A stretch of DNA of 64,000 bases from Pseudomonas entomophila (GTDB taxonomy: Bacteria > Pseudomonadota > Gammaproteobacteria > Pseudomonadales > Pseudomonadaceae), in contig NZ_CP070982.1 in assembly GCF_018417595.1 (NCBI RefSeq), forward strand, positions 3,430,001 through 3,494,000. The letters run 5' to 3'. The translations under genes were made by a program, and so were the position numbers. The notes below the pieces were generated by a model, which was given only the letters and a program-made list of their open reading frames with translations, was not told the DNA's origin and did no database searches. This document shows positions 17,709 through 26,444 of this stretch, piece after piece. How positions within the stretch are numbered: the stretch's first letter is position 1; every line of letters begins with the position of its first letter.

Positions 17709-18782
17709 TCAGCGCGCCTGGGACAGGTATTTGTCCATCCAGCTGGCCAGCGGCAACGGCGGTTGCGGCGCGAGGATGCGTCGCCAGATCAGCTTGAGGT
17801 CCTCGGCATTGAACATCGAACTGACCCCAGCGCCAGTCCACGGCCGTGGCTGGATCGCGGCCCACTGCCCGGCCCCGTCGCGGCGAGCCATCTCGAAGCG
17901 AAAGCTGTAGTTGCCCGGGGTGCCCATGCGCAGGTCGCTGACCACCAGCGAATCGCCCACCACGTCGTAGCGCAGCCAGTTGCCGGTGAACCAGCGCAGG
18001 CGCTCGTACAGCGGCACGCCTTCGAGCACCTGCGCCGCCGCCAGGTTCAGCGGCTGGCGCTGCATCTCTGGCGGCGCACGGTCGAACCAGCTGCTCACGC
18101 CCTCGTAGTAATCGCCCTCCGGCGTCTTCGCCAGCACCCGCCAGATCAGGCTGTTGAAGGCCAGCGGCACTGCGCGCACCTCGCTCACGGCAATACCCTG
18201 CTGGTCCAGCGCCTGCTGGAAGCGGTGCTCGGCGGCGACACGCCCGGCCAGGCCGAAGCCCAGGTAGGCGGTGCTGAAGGCCAACGCCAGGGCCAGCATC
18301 GGCATTGCCCTGCCGGCCAGGCCACGAACCAGCGCGTAGCCGACCGCCAGCAGCAACGGCACGGTATAGACCGGGTCGATGATGAACACCGCCGCCCAAC
18401 TCGCCGGTATCGGCTGCAAGGGCCAGAACAGCTGGGTGCCATAGACGGTGAAGGCATCGAGGATCGGGTGGGTGACCAGCACCAGCCAGAACGCCAGGAA
18501 GGCCCTCGGCCAGGTGTAGCCCTTCTCGGGCCAGCGCCGCTGCCCCAGCCAGGTGACCAACAGGGCCAGCAGCAGCGCAAGGCCGGTGAGCACGAACAGC
18601 GAATGGGAGAACCCGCGGTGATAGGTCATCCGTGACACCGGGTCGGCGTAGCGGATGACCACGTCGAGGTCCGGCAGGGTGGCCAGGGCGGCGCCGTAGA
18701 ACAGCGAGCGACGGCCCTGGATGCGGCCCAGCACGGTGCCCTGCAGGGCGGCGCCGAGGACGGCTTGGGTGAGTGAGTCCAA
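17709..18782 (-). CDS. YdjM-like membrane-bound metal-dependent hydrolase
   Basis: A 357-residue protein of the family PF04307 (LexA-binding inner-membrane putative hydrolase). The metal-binding pattern is visible as ALPDLDVV, YHRGFSHSL and THPILDAFT, with hydrophobic segments around residues 58-78, 88-105, 120-145 and 155-185. The C-terminal half is soluble. I chose the TTG at 18782 (LDSLTQAVLG, the normal family start) because GGAG lies 8 nt upstream; extending to the ATG at 18884 would place the start in a REP-like hairpin. The function is unproven. The neighbouring LysR gene is 60 nt away and separately transcribed. Confidence 0.85.
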   Translation of the reverse strand: MDSLTQAVLGAALQGTVLGRIQGRRSLFYGAALATLPDLDVVIRYADPVSRMTYHRGFSHSLFVLTGLALLLALLVTWLGQRRWPEKGYTWPRAFLAFWLVLVTHPILDAFTVYGTQLFWPLQPIPASWAAVFIIDPVYTVPLLLAVGYALVRGLAGRAMPMLALALAFSTAYLGFGLAGRVAAEHRFQQALDQQGIAVSEVRAVPLAFNSLIWRVLAKTPEGDYYEGVSSWFDRAPPEMQRQPLNLAAAQVLEGVPLYERLRWFTGNWLRYDVVGDSLVVSDLRMGTPGNYSFRFEMARRDGAGQWAAIQPRPWTGAGVSSMFNAEDLKLIWRRILAPQPPLPLASWMDKYLSQAR

Positions 18783-18858
18783 AAGGGAGGCTCCACAAGA
18801 ATGATTCGCGGAACCTACCTGCATACCGCCAGCCAGTGCAAATCTGAATGCCTGCACC

Positions 18859-18892
18859 GGCCCTGTTCGCCGGCTTGCCGGCAAACAGGGCC
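18859..18892. terminator. REP-like hairpin downstream of benF
   Basis: GGCCCTGTT pairs with AACAGGGCC around an inner GCCGG/CCGGC. It lies 7 nt after the benF stop and could end the long ben-cat transcript. No T-run is present. Confidence 0.6.
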
Positions 18893-18899
18893 GAGCGGA

Positions 18900-20150
18900 T
18901 CAGAACAACTGCCAGGTGTACACCAGGATCAGGCGGTTCTCGTCGATATCACTGCGGTAGTTCGACCGCGCCATGGCGTTCCTCACCCGGATCCCCAGCC
19001 CCTTGAGCACCCCGCCCTGCACCGCGTAGCCCAGGTCGATGTCGCGCTCGCGGTCCTTGCCCTCGAAGCCCTGCCCCGTGTCGACGTTGTTGCCGGTGAT
19101 GTAGCGCACCGTCGCCGTCAGCCCGGGAATGCCCAGGGCGGCGAAGTTGTAGTCGTAGCGCAACTGGTAGGAGCGCTCGTCGGTGTAGGCGAACTCGTAG
19201 GTTGGCACTTCGTTGCCCAGCGGCGTGATGTTGGCGAACACCCGGGGGAACGGGCTGTCGCCGTACATGGCCTGGTAGCCGGCACCGAAGCTGTGGCCGC
19301 CAAGCCGCGCGGTGAGCATCGAGAAGAACGCCTGGTTGTCGATGTTGCCCAGCAACGCGTCGCCGTCTTCACGGGCGCTGAAGTAACCGAGGTTGGCGCC
19401 CAGTACCCAGTCGCCCAGCGGCTTGCTGTGCTTGAGCCCGACGAAGCCCTGCTGGTAGATATCCTCCAACTGGCCATACCACAGGCTCAGGCTGCTCTGG
19501 CTGGCGTTGAAGGCGTAGTCGCCGCCCACATAGTTGAAGGCATCGCTGGCGACCTGGCGCTGGGGCACATGGCCGAGCATGGCGTTGAGCTTGCCGTCGC
19601 CCGCTTCGTTGCGCAGGTGGCTGGAACTCAGGTGACCGGTTTGCAGGGTCAGGCCATCGAGTTCAGCGGAACTCAGGCTCACGCCCTGGTAGGTGGGCGG
19701 CAGCAGGCGGATATCGCTGAAGGTCAGCACCGGCAGGTTGGGTTGCAGTTCGCCGACACGCAACTCGGTTTTCGACAGCCTTGCCTTGAACGTCGGCGCC
19801 AGGCGGCTGTACTCGCCGGCGGCGCGGCCATCGCCATGCACCGGCAGCAGCCCGGTGTTGACCCGGTCCGGGCTGCTGTCGAGCCTGATCCCCAGCAGGC
19901 CCAACGCATCCACGCCAAAGCCGACGGTGCCGGGGGTGTAGCCGGACTTGAAATCGAGGATGAAACCCTGGGCCCACTCCTCGGCTTTTGATTGCCGATT
20001 GGCGCCGACGATATCCGAGAAGTCCCGGCTGAAGTAATAGTTGCGGGCGCTCAGGCTGGCCTTGGCATCCTCGAAAAAGCCGCCGTCGGCGGCCAGCAAA
20101 GGTTGGCTGAGCAGGCTCAGGCCGATGGCGACACAAGGGGTGTGGTTCAT
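18900..20150 (-). CDS. benF: OprD family porin, benzoate-specific (BenF-like)
   Basis: A 416-residue outer-membrane beta-barrel. The signal peptide ends near LLAADGG. Then come FFEDAKASLSARNYYFSRDF, GFILDFKSGYTPGTVGFGVDALGLLGIRL (conserved OprD/OccK landmarks, broken here) and a C-terminal YTWQLF ending in phenylalanine, as the BAM machinery requires. Its place at the end of the benzoate cluster, 72 nt after benE, argues for a role in benzoate uptake, as for BenF of P. putida. It is the last gene of the co-directional cluster. Confidence 0.9.
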   Translation of the reverse strand: MNHTPCVAIGLSLLSQPLLAADGGFFEDAKASLSARNYYFSRDFSDIVGANRQSKAEEWAQGFILDFKSGYTPGTVGFGVDALGLLGIRLDSSPDRVNTGLLPVHGDGRAAGEYSRLAPTFKARLSKTELRVGELQPNLPVLTFSDIRLLPPTYQGVSLSSAELDGLTLQTGHLSSSHLRNEAGDGKLNAMLGHVPQRQVASDAFNYVGGDYAFNASQSSLSLWYGQLEDIYQQGFVGLKHSKPLGDWVLGANLGYFSAREDGDALLGNIDNQAFFSMLTARLGGHSFGAGYQAMYGDSPFPRVFANITPLGNEVPTYEFAYTDERSYQLRYDYNFAALGIPGLTATVRYITGNNVDTGQGFEGKDRERDIDLGYAVQGGVLKGLGIRVRNAMARSNYRSDIDENRLILVYTWQLF

Positions 20151-20222
20151 TCCGAAGCTCTCTGATCTTGTTGTTATGTGATGAAGCGCTGAACCGTGGG
20201 GGTGATGCCGAAGTAGGCCTCC

Positions 20223-21416
20223 CTACTCGGCGGTTGCGGCTTGTGGTCGAGGGCGACGCAGGCTGCCCAGGGCATGGGCCAGGAGCCCGAACAGCAAGCC
20301 CCAGAACGCCGCCGACAAGCCGAGGAAGGCCACGCCCGAGGCCGTGACCAGGAAGGTGAACAACCCGGCGTCGCGCTCGCCGGGGTCGGCCAGGCTGCGT
20401 GTCAGGGCCTCGCTGATCGCGCCATACAGGGCCAGGCCGGCGAGCGTGGCCACCAGCGCGGCGGGGAACGCCGCGAACAGCGAGATGAGGGTGGCGCCGG
20501 CGATGCCCAGCACCAGGTACAGCGCGCTGCCCGCCACTGCGGCCACATAGCGGCGGCGCGGATCTTCATGGGCCTCGCGCCCCGTGCACAGGCTGGCGGT
20601 GACAGCCGCCAGGTTCAGCCCATGGCAGCCGAACGGCGCAAGCAAGGCGCCCACCACCGCGCTGGCACTGATCAAAGGGCTGGCCGGCGTGCCGTAGCCG
20701 GCGTTGCGCAGCACCGCCATGCCCGGCATGAACTGGCCGGTGAGCGCCACCAATACCAGGGGCAAGGCCAGGTTGAGCGTCGCCAGCAGGCTGAACTGCG
20801 GCACCATCCATTGCGGCGAGGCCAGCGCCAGCACCAGTTCGCCGCCACGAAACTCGCCACTGGCCAGGGTCACCAGCGCACCGACCGCCAGCACCGCCGC
20901 CACGGCATAACGCGGTTGCGCGCGACGCATCAGCACATAGGTGACGAACATCGCCAGCACCAGCACAGGTTGCACCGGCAACGCGCGAAACACCTCGGTG
21001 CCGAAGCTGAACAGGATCCCGGCCTGCAAGCCGGCGGCGATGGAGCCCGGTAGCCGGGCGACCAGGCGGTCGAACGCACCGCTCAGGCCGATCAGCAGCA
21101 CGATCAGGTTGGCCACCAGGTAGGCGCCCACCGCCTGCGCCAGGCCCAACTGCGGCAAGGCGGTGACCAGCAGCGCGGAGCCCGGGATCGACCAGGCGAT
21201 CACCACGGGGGCCCGGTAGCGCAGACTGAGCAGCAGGCCGAGCGCGCCACTGCCCAGGGACACCGCCCAGACCCACGAGGACAGCTGGGCGTGGGACAGG
21301 CCGCCAGCTTCGGCGGCATGGAAGATGATCACCAGAGGGCCGGCGTAGGAGATCAGCGTGGCGATGCAGCCGGCGACCACGGCGGACAGGGAGCAGTCCT
21401 TGATCAGGGTATTCAT
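20223..21416 (-). CDS. benE: Benzoate/H+ symporter BenE
   Basis: A 397-residue inner-membrane transporter with about 12 hydrophobic segments. The N-terminus SLSAVVAGCIATLISYAGP and the segment PFGCHGLNLAAVTASLCTGREAHEDP (landmarks: CHGLNLAA and CTGREAHEDP) are characteristic of the BenE family. It imports benzoate with protons. It lies between catA and benF in the cluster; a REP pair occupies the 143-nt gap upstream. Confidence 0.93.
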   Translation of the reverse strand: MNTLIKDCSLSAVVAGCIATLISYAGPLVIIFHAAEAGGLSHAQLSSWVWAVSLGSGALGLLLSLRYRAPVVIAWSIPGSALLVTALPQLGLAQAVGAYLVANLIVLLIGLSGAFDRLVARLPGSIAAGLQAGILFSFGTEVFRALPVQPVLVLAMFVTYVLMRRAQPRYAVAAVLAVGALVTLASGEFRGGELVLALASPQWMVPQFSLLATLNLALPLVLVALTGQFMPGMAVLRNAGYGTPASPLISASAVVGALLAPFGCHGLNLAAVTASLCTGREAHEDPRRRYVAAVAGSALYLVLGIAGATLISLFAAFPAALVATLAGLALYGAISEALTRSLADPGERDAGLFTFLVTASGVAFLGLSAAFWGLLFGLLAHALGSLRRPRPQAATAE

Positions 21417-21474
21417 GGCATCTCACCGGAAACGGTTGGCCAGCCTCGATGACCGGCTCTTGTTCTTGTGTCGC

Positions 21475-21546
21475 CTTCTTCGCGGGCAAGCCCGCGCCCA
21501 CAAGACCTGCAAATTCCCTGTGGGAGCGGGCTTGCCCGCGAAGAAG
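21475..21546. repeat. REP doublet between catA and benE
   Basis: The arms CTTCTTCGCGGGCAAGCCCG and CGGGCTTGCCCGCGAAGAAG are perfectly inverted and sit in the 143-nt intercistronic gap. It may stabilise or partly end the upstream mRNA. Confidence 0.93.
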
Positions 21547-21559
21547 CCACCTCGGTGGT

Positions 21560-22474
21560 TCAGGCCTCTTGCAAGGCCCGCGGCCGGCCGCTGCGCTGCT
21601 CGGCCTCGCTGCCCTGCGCCTTCTGCAACTGGAAGTCGAACTTCAGCTCGGCGACACGCCCCTGCTCGCCGTCACGGAACACCACCTCCCCCACCAGCCC
21701 GTCACGGGTGGCATAGGCGAAGTCATCCCACAGGTAGCGGTCGCCGGACAGGTTGATCTGCGTGGTCAGATGCCGATGCCCCGGCGCCGAAATGAAGAAG
21801 TGGATATGCGCCGGGCGCTGGCCGTGGCGGCCGAGCAAGTCCAGGCATTCCTGGGTCGGCCCCTGCGGATCGCAGCCATACCCCGACGGCACGATGGAGC
21901 GCGCGCGGTAACGACCATCGGCGTCGGTGACGATGCGCCGGCGCAGGTTGTACTCGGACTGGCTCTGGTCGAAGAACGAGTAGGTGCCACGGGTATTGGC
22001 ATGCCACAGGTCGACGGTGGCGCCTGCCAGCGGCTGGCCGCTGGGGTCGAGCACCCGCCCTTCGAGGAGCATCAGCGTGGCCACGCCGTCCTCGCTGCCA
22101 TCGTCCATGCGCGCCTCGCCCTGGGCGATCGGCGCCCCGGCCACGTACAGCGGGCCTTCGATGGTGCGCGGGGTGCCGCCGGTGAGGCCGGCCTGTTCGT
22201 CCTTGGCGTCCTGCAGCAGGTCGAGGAAATGCTCGATGCCCAGCCCCGCCACCAGCAACCCGGCCTCGCCGCGCCCGCCCAGGCGGTTGAGGTAGTCGAC
22301 GGCGTGCCAGAACTCGTCCTCGCTGACCTCCAGGTCCTCGATCAGCCGCGCGGTGTCCTGCAGCACGCGCTGGACGATGCGCTTGAGGCGCGGATTGCCG
22401 TTGTCGTTGCCGAAGCCTGCGGCCTCTTCGAAGAACTGCTGCACGTCAGGGGTATGGGAAATCTTCACGGTCAT
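21560..22474 (-). CDS. catA: Catechol 1,2-dioxygenase
   Basis: A 304-residue intradiol dioxygenase that cleaves catechol to cis,cis-muconate. The non-haem iron ligands are recognisable as Tyr in the YNLRRRIVTDADG and PSGYGCDPQG regions and two His in RPAHIHFF. The helical N-terminal domain (about residues 1-100) is the usual dimerisation and lipid-binding zipper. It follows catC by 36 nt. Having catA after catBC matches the common catBCA order; here the set is placed inside the ben cluster. Confidence 0.95.
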   Translation of the reverse strand: MTVKISHTPDVQQFFEEAAGFGNDNGNPRLKRIVQRVLQDTARLIEDLEVSEDEFWHAVDYLNRLGGRGEAGLLVAGLGIEHFLDLLQDAKDEQAGLTGGTPRTIEGPLYVAGAPIAQGEARMDDGSEDGVATLMLLEGRVLDPSGQPLAGATVDLWHANTRGTYSFFDQSQSEYNLRRRIVTDADGRYRARSIVPSGYGCDPQGPTQECLDLLGRHGQRPAHIHFFISAPGHRHLTTQINLSGDRYLWDDFAYATRDGLVGEVVFRDGEQGRVAELKFDFQLQKAQGSEAEQRSGRPRALQEA

Positions 22475-22510
22475 GATCAGGTACCTCGTGTTGTTCTTGT
22501 CGTGTGGGGT

Positions 22511-22801
22511 TCAGCGGTCGTCGGTGTGGATCGACGAAGGGTGACGGCACAGGCCGTCGACCTCGATGGCCATGTAGGGGAACAGCGGCAACTGCATCAG
22601 GGTGTCGTGCAGGGCCTCGACGCTGGGCACGTCGAACACGCTGTAGTTGGCGTAGTGCCCGGCGATGCGCCACAGGTGGCGCCAGGTGCCTTCCTGTTGC
22701 AGGCGCTGGGCCAATGCTTTCTCGTCGGCCTTCAGCTGCGCGGCCTTGGCCGGGTCCATGTCCAGCGGCAGGTTCACGGTCATCTTCACGTGGAACAGCA
22801 T
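22511..22801 (-). CDS. catC: Muconolactone delta-isomerase
   Basis: A 96-residue enzyme of the usual family length, starting MLFHVKMTVNLP, with WRIAGHYANYSVFDV, LPLFPYM and the C-terminal HPSSIH. It converts muconolactone to beta-ketoadipate enol-lactone, probably as a decamer. It has GGAGA 5 nt upstream. It is preceded by catB, with a REP doublet in the 131-nt gap. Confidence 0.95.
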   Translation of the reverse strand: MLFHVKMTVNLPLDMDPAKAAQLKADEKALAQRLQQEGTWRHLWRIAGHYANYSVFDVPSVEALHDTLMQLPLFPYMAIEVDGLCRHPSSIHTDDR

Positions 22802-22842
22802 GTGTCTCTCCTTGCGTATGTCGTTGATCTGGCGGGGGGCCC

Positions 22843-22927
22843 TGTAGGAGCGGCTTCAGCCGCGAACACCGGCTTGGCCGGTGCCATCCGCCGCGTCGTC
22901 CGCATCGCGGCTGAAGCCGCTCCTACA
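22843..22927. repeat. REP doublet between catB and catC
   Basis: TGTAGGAGCGGCTTCAGCCG and its complement flank a spacer with ACCGGCTTGGCCGGT, itself a small palindrome. It lies inside the presumed operon. Confidence 0.95.
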
Positions 22928-22932
22928 AGGGT

Positions 22933-24057
22933 TCAACAACTGCGGGCGAAGCGCTTCAGTTGCGCCTCGTCCAGGGTCAGGCCCAGGCCGGGCGTGGTCG
23001 GTACATGCAGCTGGAAATCGCGATACAGCGGTGGCTCGCAGACAATCTCCTCGGTCAGCAGCAACGGCCCGAACAGCTCGGTGCCCCAGGTCAGCTGGCG
23101 CAGGGTGAGGAAGGCATGCGCCGAAGCCAGCGTGCCGACCGAACCTTCGAGCATGGTCCCGCCGTACAGGGCGATGCCTGCGGCCTCGGCGATCTGCGCG
23201 GTGCGCAGCACGGCGCGGGGGCCGCCGTTCTTGGCGATCTTCAGGGCGAAGATGCTTGCCGCACCAATGGCGGCCAGGCTGAAAGCGTCCTCGACGCTTT
23301 CGATGGACTCATCCGCCATGATCGGCGCCGGGCTGCGCTGGTTCAGGCGAACCTGGCCGGCGCGGTTGATGCGCGAGATCGGTTGCTCGACCAGGTCGAT
23401 GCCGTTGTCGCCGAGCACCTGGCAGGCGCGAATGGCCTGGGACTCGTCCCAGTACTGGTTGACGTCCACCCGCACGCTGGCGCGCTCAGCGAGTTCGCGC
23501 TTGATCGCCAGCACATGCCTGAGGTCCTGCTCCAACGGGTTGGCGCCGATCTTCAACTTGAACACGCGGTGGCGACGCACTTCGAGCATGTGCTCGGCCT
23601 CGGCGATATCCCGCGCGGTGTCGCCACTGGCCAAGGTCCAGGCAACCTCCAGGCTGTCGCGCACCCGCCCGCCCAGCAACTCGCTGACCGGCAGCCCCAG
23701 GCGCTTGCCCTGGGCATCGAGCAACGCGCTCTCGATGCCGGACTTGGCGAAAGTGTTGCCCTTGGCCAGCTTGTCCAGCGTGAGCATGGCGGCGTTGATA
23801 TTGCCTGCCGGCAAACCGACCAGCGCCGGCGCCAGGTAGGCGTCGATGTTGGCCTTGATCCCTTCCGGGCTTTCGTAGCCGTAGGCCAGGCCACCGATGG
23901 TGGTGGCCTCGCCGATACCCTCGATGCCGTCGCTGCAGCGCAGGCGGATGATCACCAGGGTCTGCTGCTGCATCGTGTGCATGGCCAGCTTGTGCGGGCG
24001 GATGGTCGGCAGGTCGACGATGATCGCCTCCAGCCGGTCGATGGTCGGGCTTGTCAT
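22933..24057 (-). CDS. catB: Muconate cycloisomerase
   Basis: A 374-residue enolase-superfamily enzyme that lactonises cis,cis-muconate to muconolactone. The catalytic lysines are in FKLKIGA (about residue 169), and the metal ligands are the Asp in VDVNQYWDE, the Glu in DLVEQPI and the Asp in IMADESI. ALKIAKNGG carries the opposite-face lysine. The length matches CatB. The ATG at 24057 begins the family-typical N-terminus; the gap to benK is 29 nt, so it is co-transcribed with benK. Confidence 0.95.
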   Translation of the reverse strand: MTSPTIDRLEAIIVDLPTIRPHKLAMHTMQQQTLVIIRLRCSDGIEGIGEATTIGGLAYGYESPEGIKANIDAYLAPALVGLPAGNINAAMLTLDKLAKGNTFAKSGIESALLDAQGKRLGLPVSELLGGRVRDSLEVAWTLASGDTARDIAEAEHMLEVRRHRVFKLKIGANPLEQDLRHVLAIKRELAERASVRVDVNQYWDESQAIRACQVLGDNGIDLVEQPISRINRAGQVRLNQRSPAPIMADESIESVEDAFSLAAIGAASIFALKIAKNGGPRAVLRTAQIAEAAGIALYGGTMLEGSVGTLASAHAFLTLRQLTWGTELFGPLLLTEEIVCEPPLYRDFQLHVPTTPGLGLTLDEAQLKRFARSC

Positions 24058-24086
24058 GCCAGGCTCCAGTTCAGTCAATGTTCGGT

Positions 24087-25409
24087 TCAGGCGGCCGCGG
24101 CCAGGGCGTTGCGTCGACCACTGGCCAGGTGCACGGCCATGGCCAGCGCGGCGACCGCGCCGGGGATGGCGAAGGCGATGAAGTTCAGTTGCAACGGCAG
24201 GTTGATACCCATCAGCGCACCACCGAGCAGCGGGCCGACGATGGCGCCGTTGCGGCCGATGCCGGAAGCCCAGCCGAGGCCGGTGGAGCGCACCGACAGG
24301 CCGTACAACTGAGCGGCGCCGGCATACAGCAGGATCTGCGTGCCGATGGTGGTGGCCCCGGCGACGAAGATCAGCAGGTACAGCACCGGCATCGGGCTGT
24401 TCACCCCCAGCAGGCTGATCGACAGCGCGGCGGCGAGGAAGAACGCCACCTTGACCTTGACCAGGTTGTAGCGGTCGCCCAGCCAGCCGCCGAAGATCGC
24501 CCCGGCCATGCCGCCGAAATTCAGCACCAGCAGGAACGACAGGCTCGAGCCCAGGCTGTAGCCGGCGTTGGCCATCAGCTTGGGCAGCCACGAGCTCAGC
24601 GCGTAGACCATCAGCAGGCAGCAGAAGAACGCCAGCCACAGGGCCAGGGTGCGCACCGCCAGGCCATCGCGGAACAGCGCCAGCACCGTGGTGCCCTGGG
24701 CTTTCCTGTCCTGCGCCTGAAGCTGGTCGGCGGCTTGCACGTCACAGTTCGGATCGAGGCGTTTGAGCAGCGTGCGCGCCTCTTGCTGGCGACCCTGGCG
24801 CACCAGGAAACCGATGGACTCAGGCAGGTAATAGAGAATCACCGGCAGCAACAGCAATGGCACGGCAGCGGCAAAGAACATCGATTCCCAACCGAAACGC
24901 GGCAGCAGGAAAATGCCGACGCCCGCCGAGAGCATGCCGCCCAGCGAATAGCCGCTGAACATGATCGCCACCAGGGTGCTGCGCAGACGCTTGGGTGCGT
25001 ACTCGTTCATCAGCGCCACGGCGTTGGGCATCAACCCGCCGCAGCCCAACCCGGCGAAGAAGCGGTAGATGCCGAACTCGCTGGGGCTGCTGGCAAAGCC
25101 ATTGAGGATGGTCGCCCCGGAGAACAGCGCGAAGCAGATGGCGATGCCCTTCTTGCGCCCGATACGGTCGGCCAGGCTGCCGAACGCCAGGGCGCCGAAC
25201 ATCATCCCGAACAGCGCGTAGCTGCCCAGGGCGCCGGCCTGCAACGGCGTCAGCCCCCACTCCTTCATGATCACCGGCAGCACCACGCCGTAGATGAACA
25301 GGTCGTAGCCGTCGAAGATCAGCAGCAGGCCGCACCAGGCCATGACCATCCAGTGGAAGGGGGTGAAACGGGCATTGTCGATGATCGGGTGGACGTCGAG
25401 TGTTCGCAT
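24087..25409 (-). CDS. benK: Benzoate transporter BenK, MFS aromatic acid:H+ symporter
   Basis: A 440-residue major facilitator protein with 12 membrane segments. The aromatic-acid/H+ symporter signatures are present: DGYDLFIYGVVLP in TM1 (with the essential Asp), GSLADRIGRKKG in loop 2-3 and NEYAPKRLRST. A long central loop sits near residues 215-245. It imports benzoate. The ATG at 25409 starts the standard MRTLDVHPII. It follows benD by 56 nt. Confidence 0.95.
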   Translation of the reverse strand: MRTLDVHPIIDNARFTPFHWMVMAWCGLLLIFDGYDLFIYGVVLPVIMKEWGLTPLQAGALGSYALFGMMFGALAFGSLADRIGRKKGIAICFALFSGATILNGFASSPSEFGIYRFFAGLGCGGLMPNAVALMNEYAPKRLRSTLVAIMFSGYSLGGMLSAGVGIFLLPRFGWESMFFAAAVPLLLLPVILYYLPESIGFLVRQGRQQEARTLLKRLDPNCDVQAADQLQAQDRKAQGTTVLALFRDGLAVRTLALWLAFFCCLLMVYALSSWLPKLMANAGYSLGSSLSFLLVLNFGGMAGAIFGGWLGDRYNLVKVKVAFFLAAALSISLLGVNSPMPVLYLLIFVAGATTIGTQILLYAGAAQLYGLSVRSTGLGWASGIGRNGAIVGPLLGGALMGINLPLQLNFIAFAIPGAVAALAMAVHLASGRRNALAAAA

Positions 25410-25465
25410 GGCATCTGTCTCATTTGTTTTTGTTGTGTGATGAGCAAACCTTGCCGGGGCAGCCT

Positions 25466-26227
25466 TCAGCCGAGGTCGCCGCCGCCCACCGGCAGGGTCA
25501 CGCCGGTGATGTACGAGGCCTCGTCGCAGGCCAGGAAGAGGATCGCGCCGACCTGTTCGTCGAGGCTGCCGTAGCGTTTCATCAGGCTGCTGGCCACGGT
25601 CTGGTCGACGATCTGCTGGTACCAGGCCCGCTCCTGTTCGCTCTGTTGGGCTTCGTTGCGGGGAATGCGCCGGGGTGGCGCCTCGGTGCCGCCGGGGGCG
25701 GTGGCGTTGACCCGGATACCGCGCCCGGCGGTCTCGAACGCCAGGCACGCGGTGAGCGCGTTGACGCCGCCCTTGGCCGCGCCGTAGGGCACCCGGTTGA
25801 CGCCACGGGTGGCGACGGATGACACGTTGACGATGGCGCCGCTGCCGCGTTCGAGCATGTACGGCAGCGCGGCATGGCAGCACCACAGGGTGGGGAACAG
25901 CGAACGGCGCACTTCGGCTTCGATCTGCTCGACCTCATAGTGTTCGAAGGGCTTGGCCCAGATGGTGCCGCCGACGTTGTTGATGAGGATGTCGAGGCGG
26001 CCGAAGGTGTCCACCGCGTCGGCCATGACCCGGGCGCAGTCGCCGTGGCGCTCAAGGTCGGCGGTGAGGGTGAGCACGCCTTCGCCCGCCAGTTCATGGA
26101 CCAGCTCGGAGCGGTCCACCGCCACCACCTGCGCGCCTTCGGCCTTGAGCCGCCAGCACACGGCGCGGCCGATGCCCTGGGCGGCGCCGGTGACCAGGGC
26201 GACCTTGCCTTGGAATCTTGGATGCAT
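25466..26227 (-). CDS. benD: 1,6-dihydroxycyclohexa-2,4-diene-1-carboxylate dehydrogenase
   Basis: A 253-residue short-chain dehydrogenase. The NAD-binding motif is TGAAQGIGRAV (residues about 13-23), NNVG follows near residue 88, and the catalytic Ser/Tyr/Lys are in NVSSVATRGVNRVPYGAAKGG (landmarks NVSS and YGAAK). It oxidises the benzoate cis-diol to catechol with loss of CO2. The gap to benC is 217 nt and contains a REP pair. Confidence 0.94.
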   Translation of the reverse strand: MHPRFQGKVALVTGAAQGIGRAVCWRLKAEGAQVVAVDRSELVHELAGEGVLTLTADLERHGDCARVMADAVDTFGRLDILINNVGGTIWAKPFEHYEVEQIEAEVRRSLFPTLWCCHAALPYMLERGSGAIVNVSSVATRGVNRVPYGAAKGGVNALTACLAFETAGRGIRVNATAPGGTEAPPRRIPRNEAQQSEQERAWYQQIVDQTVASSLMKRYGSLDEQVGAILFLACDEASYITGVTLPVGGGDLG

Positions 26228-26267
26228 ATGTCGTTCTCCATCGCCACATAGTTGGAGCTGCTGGCCT

Positions 26268-26352
26268 CTTCGCGGATGAATCCGCTCCTACAGGGACCGC
26301 GCCGGCCTCAGCATCAGCGCAGTACCTGTAGGAGCCGGCTTTGCCGGCGAAT
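26268..26352. repeat. Mixed REP pair between benC and benD
   Basis: A TTCGCGGATGAATCCGCTCC arm and a TGTAGGAGCCGGCTTTGCCG arm face each other. The two arms belong to different REP subtypes. They sit within the ben transcript. Confidence 0.85.
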
Positions 26353-26444
26353 GGGCCAGTGCAGTCAGCCCAGGACAGTGGCGTTGTTGCATGAGAAAAA
26401 GAGGCCACCCTCACCCGCACGATGCGGGCAGCCCCGTGAAAACC

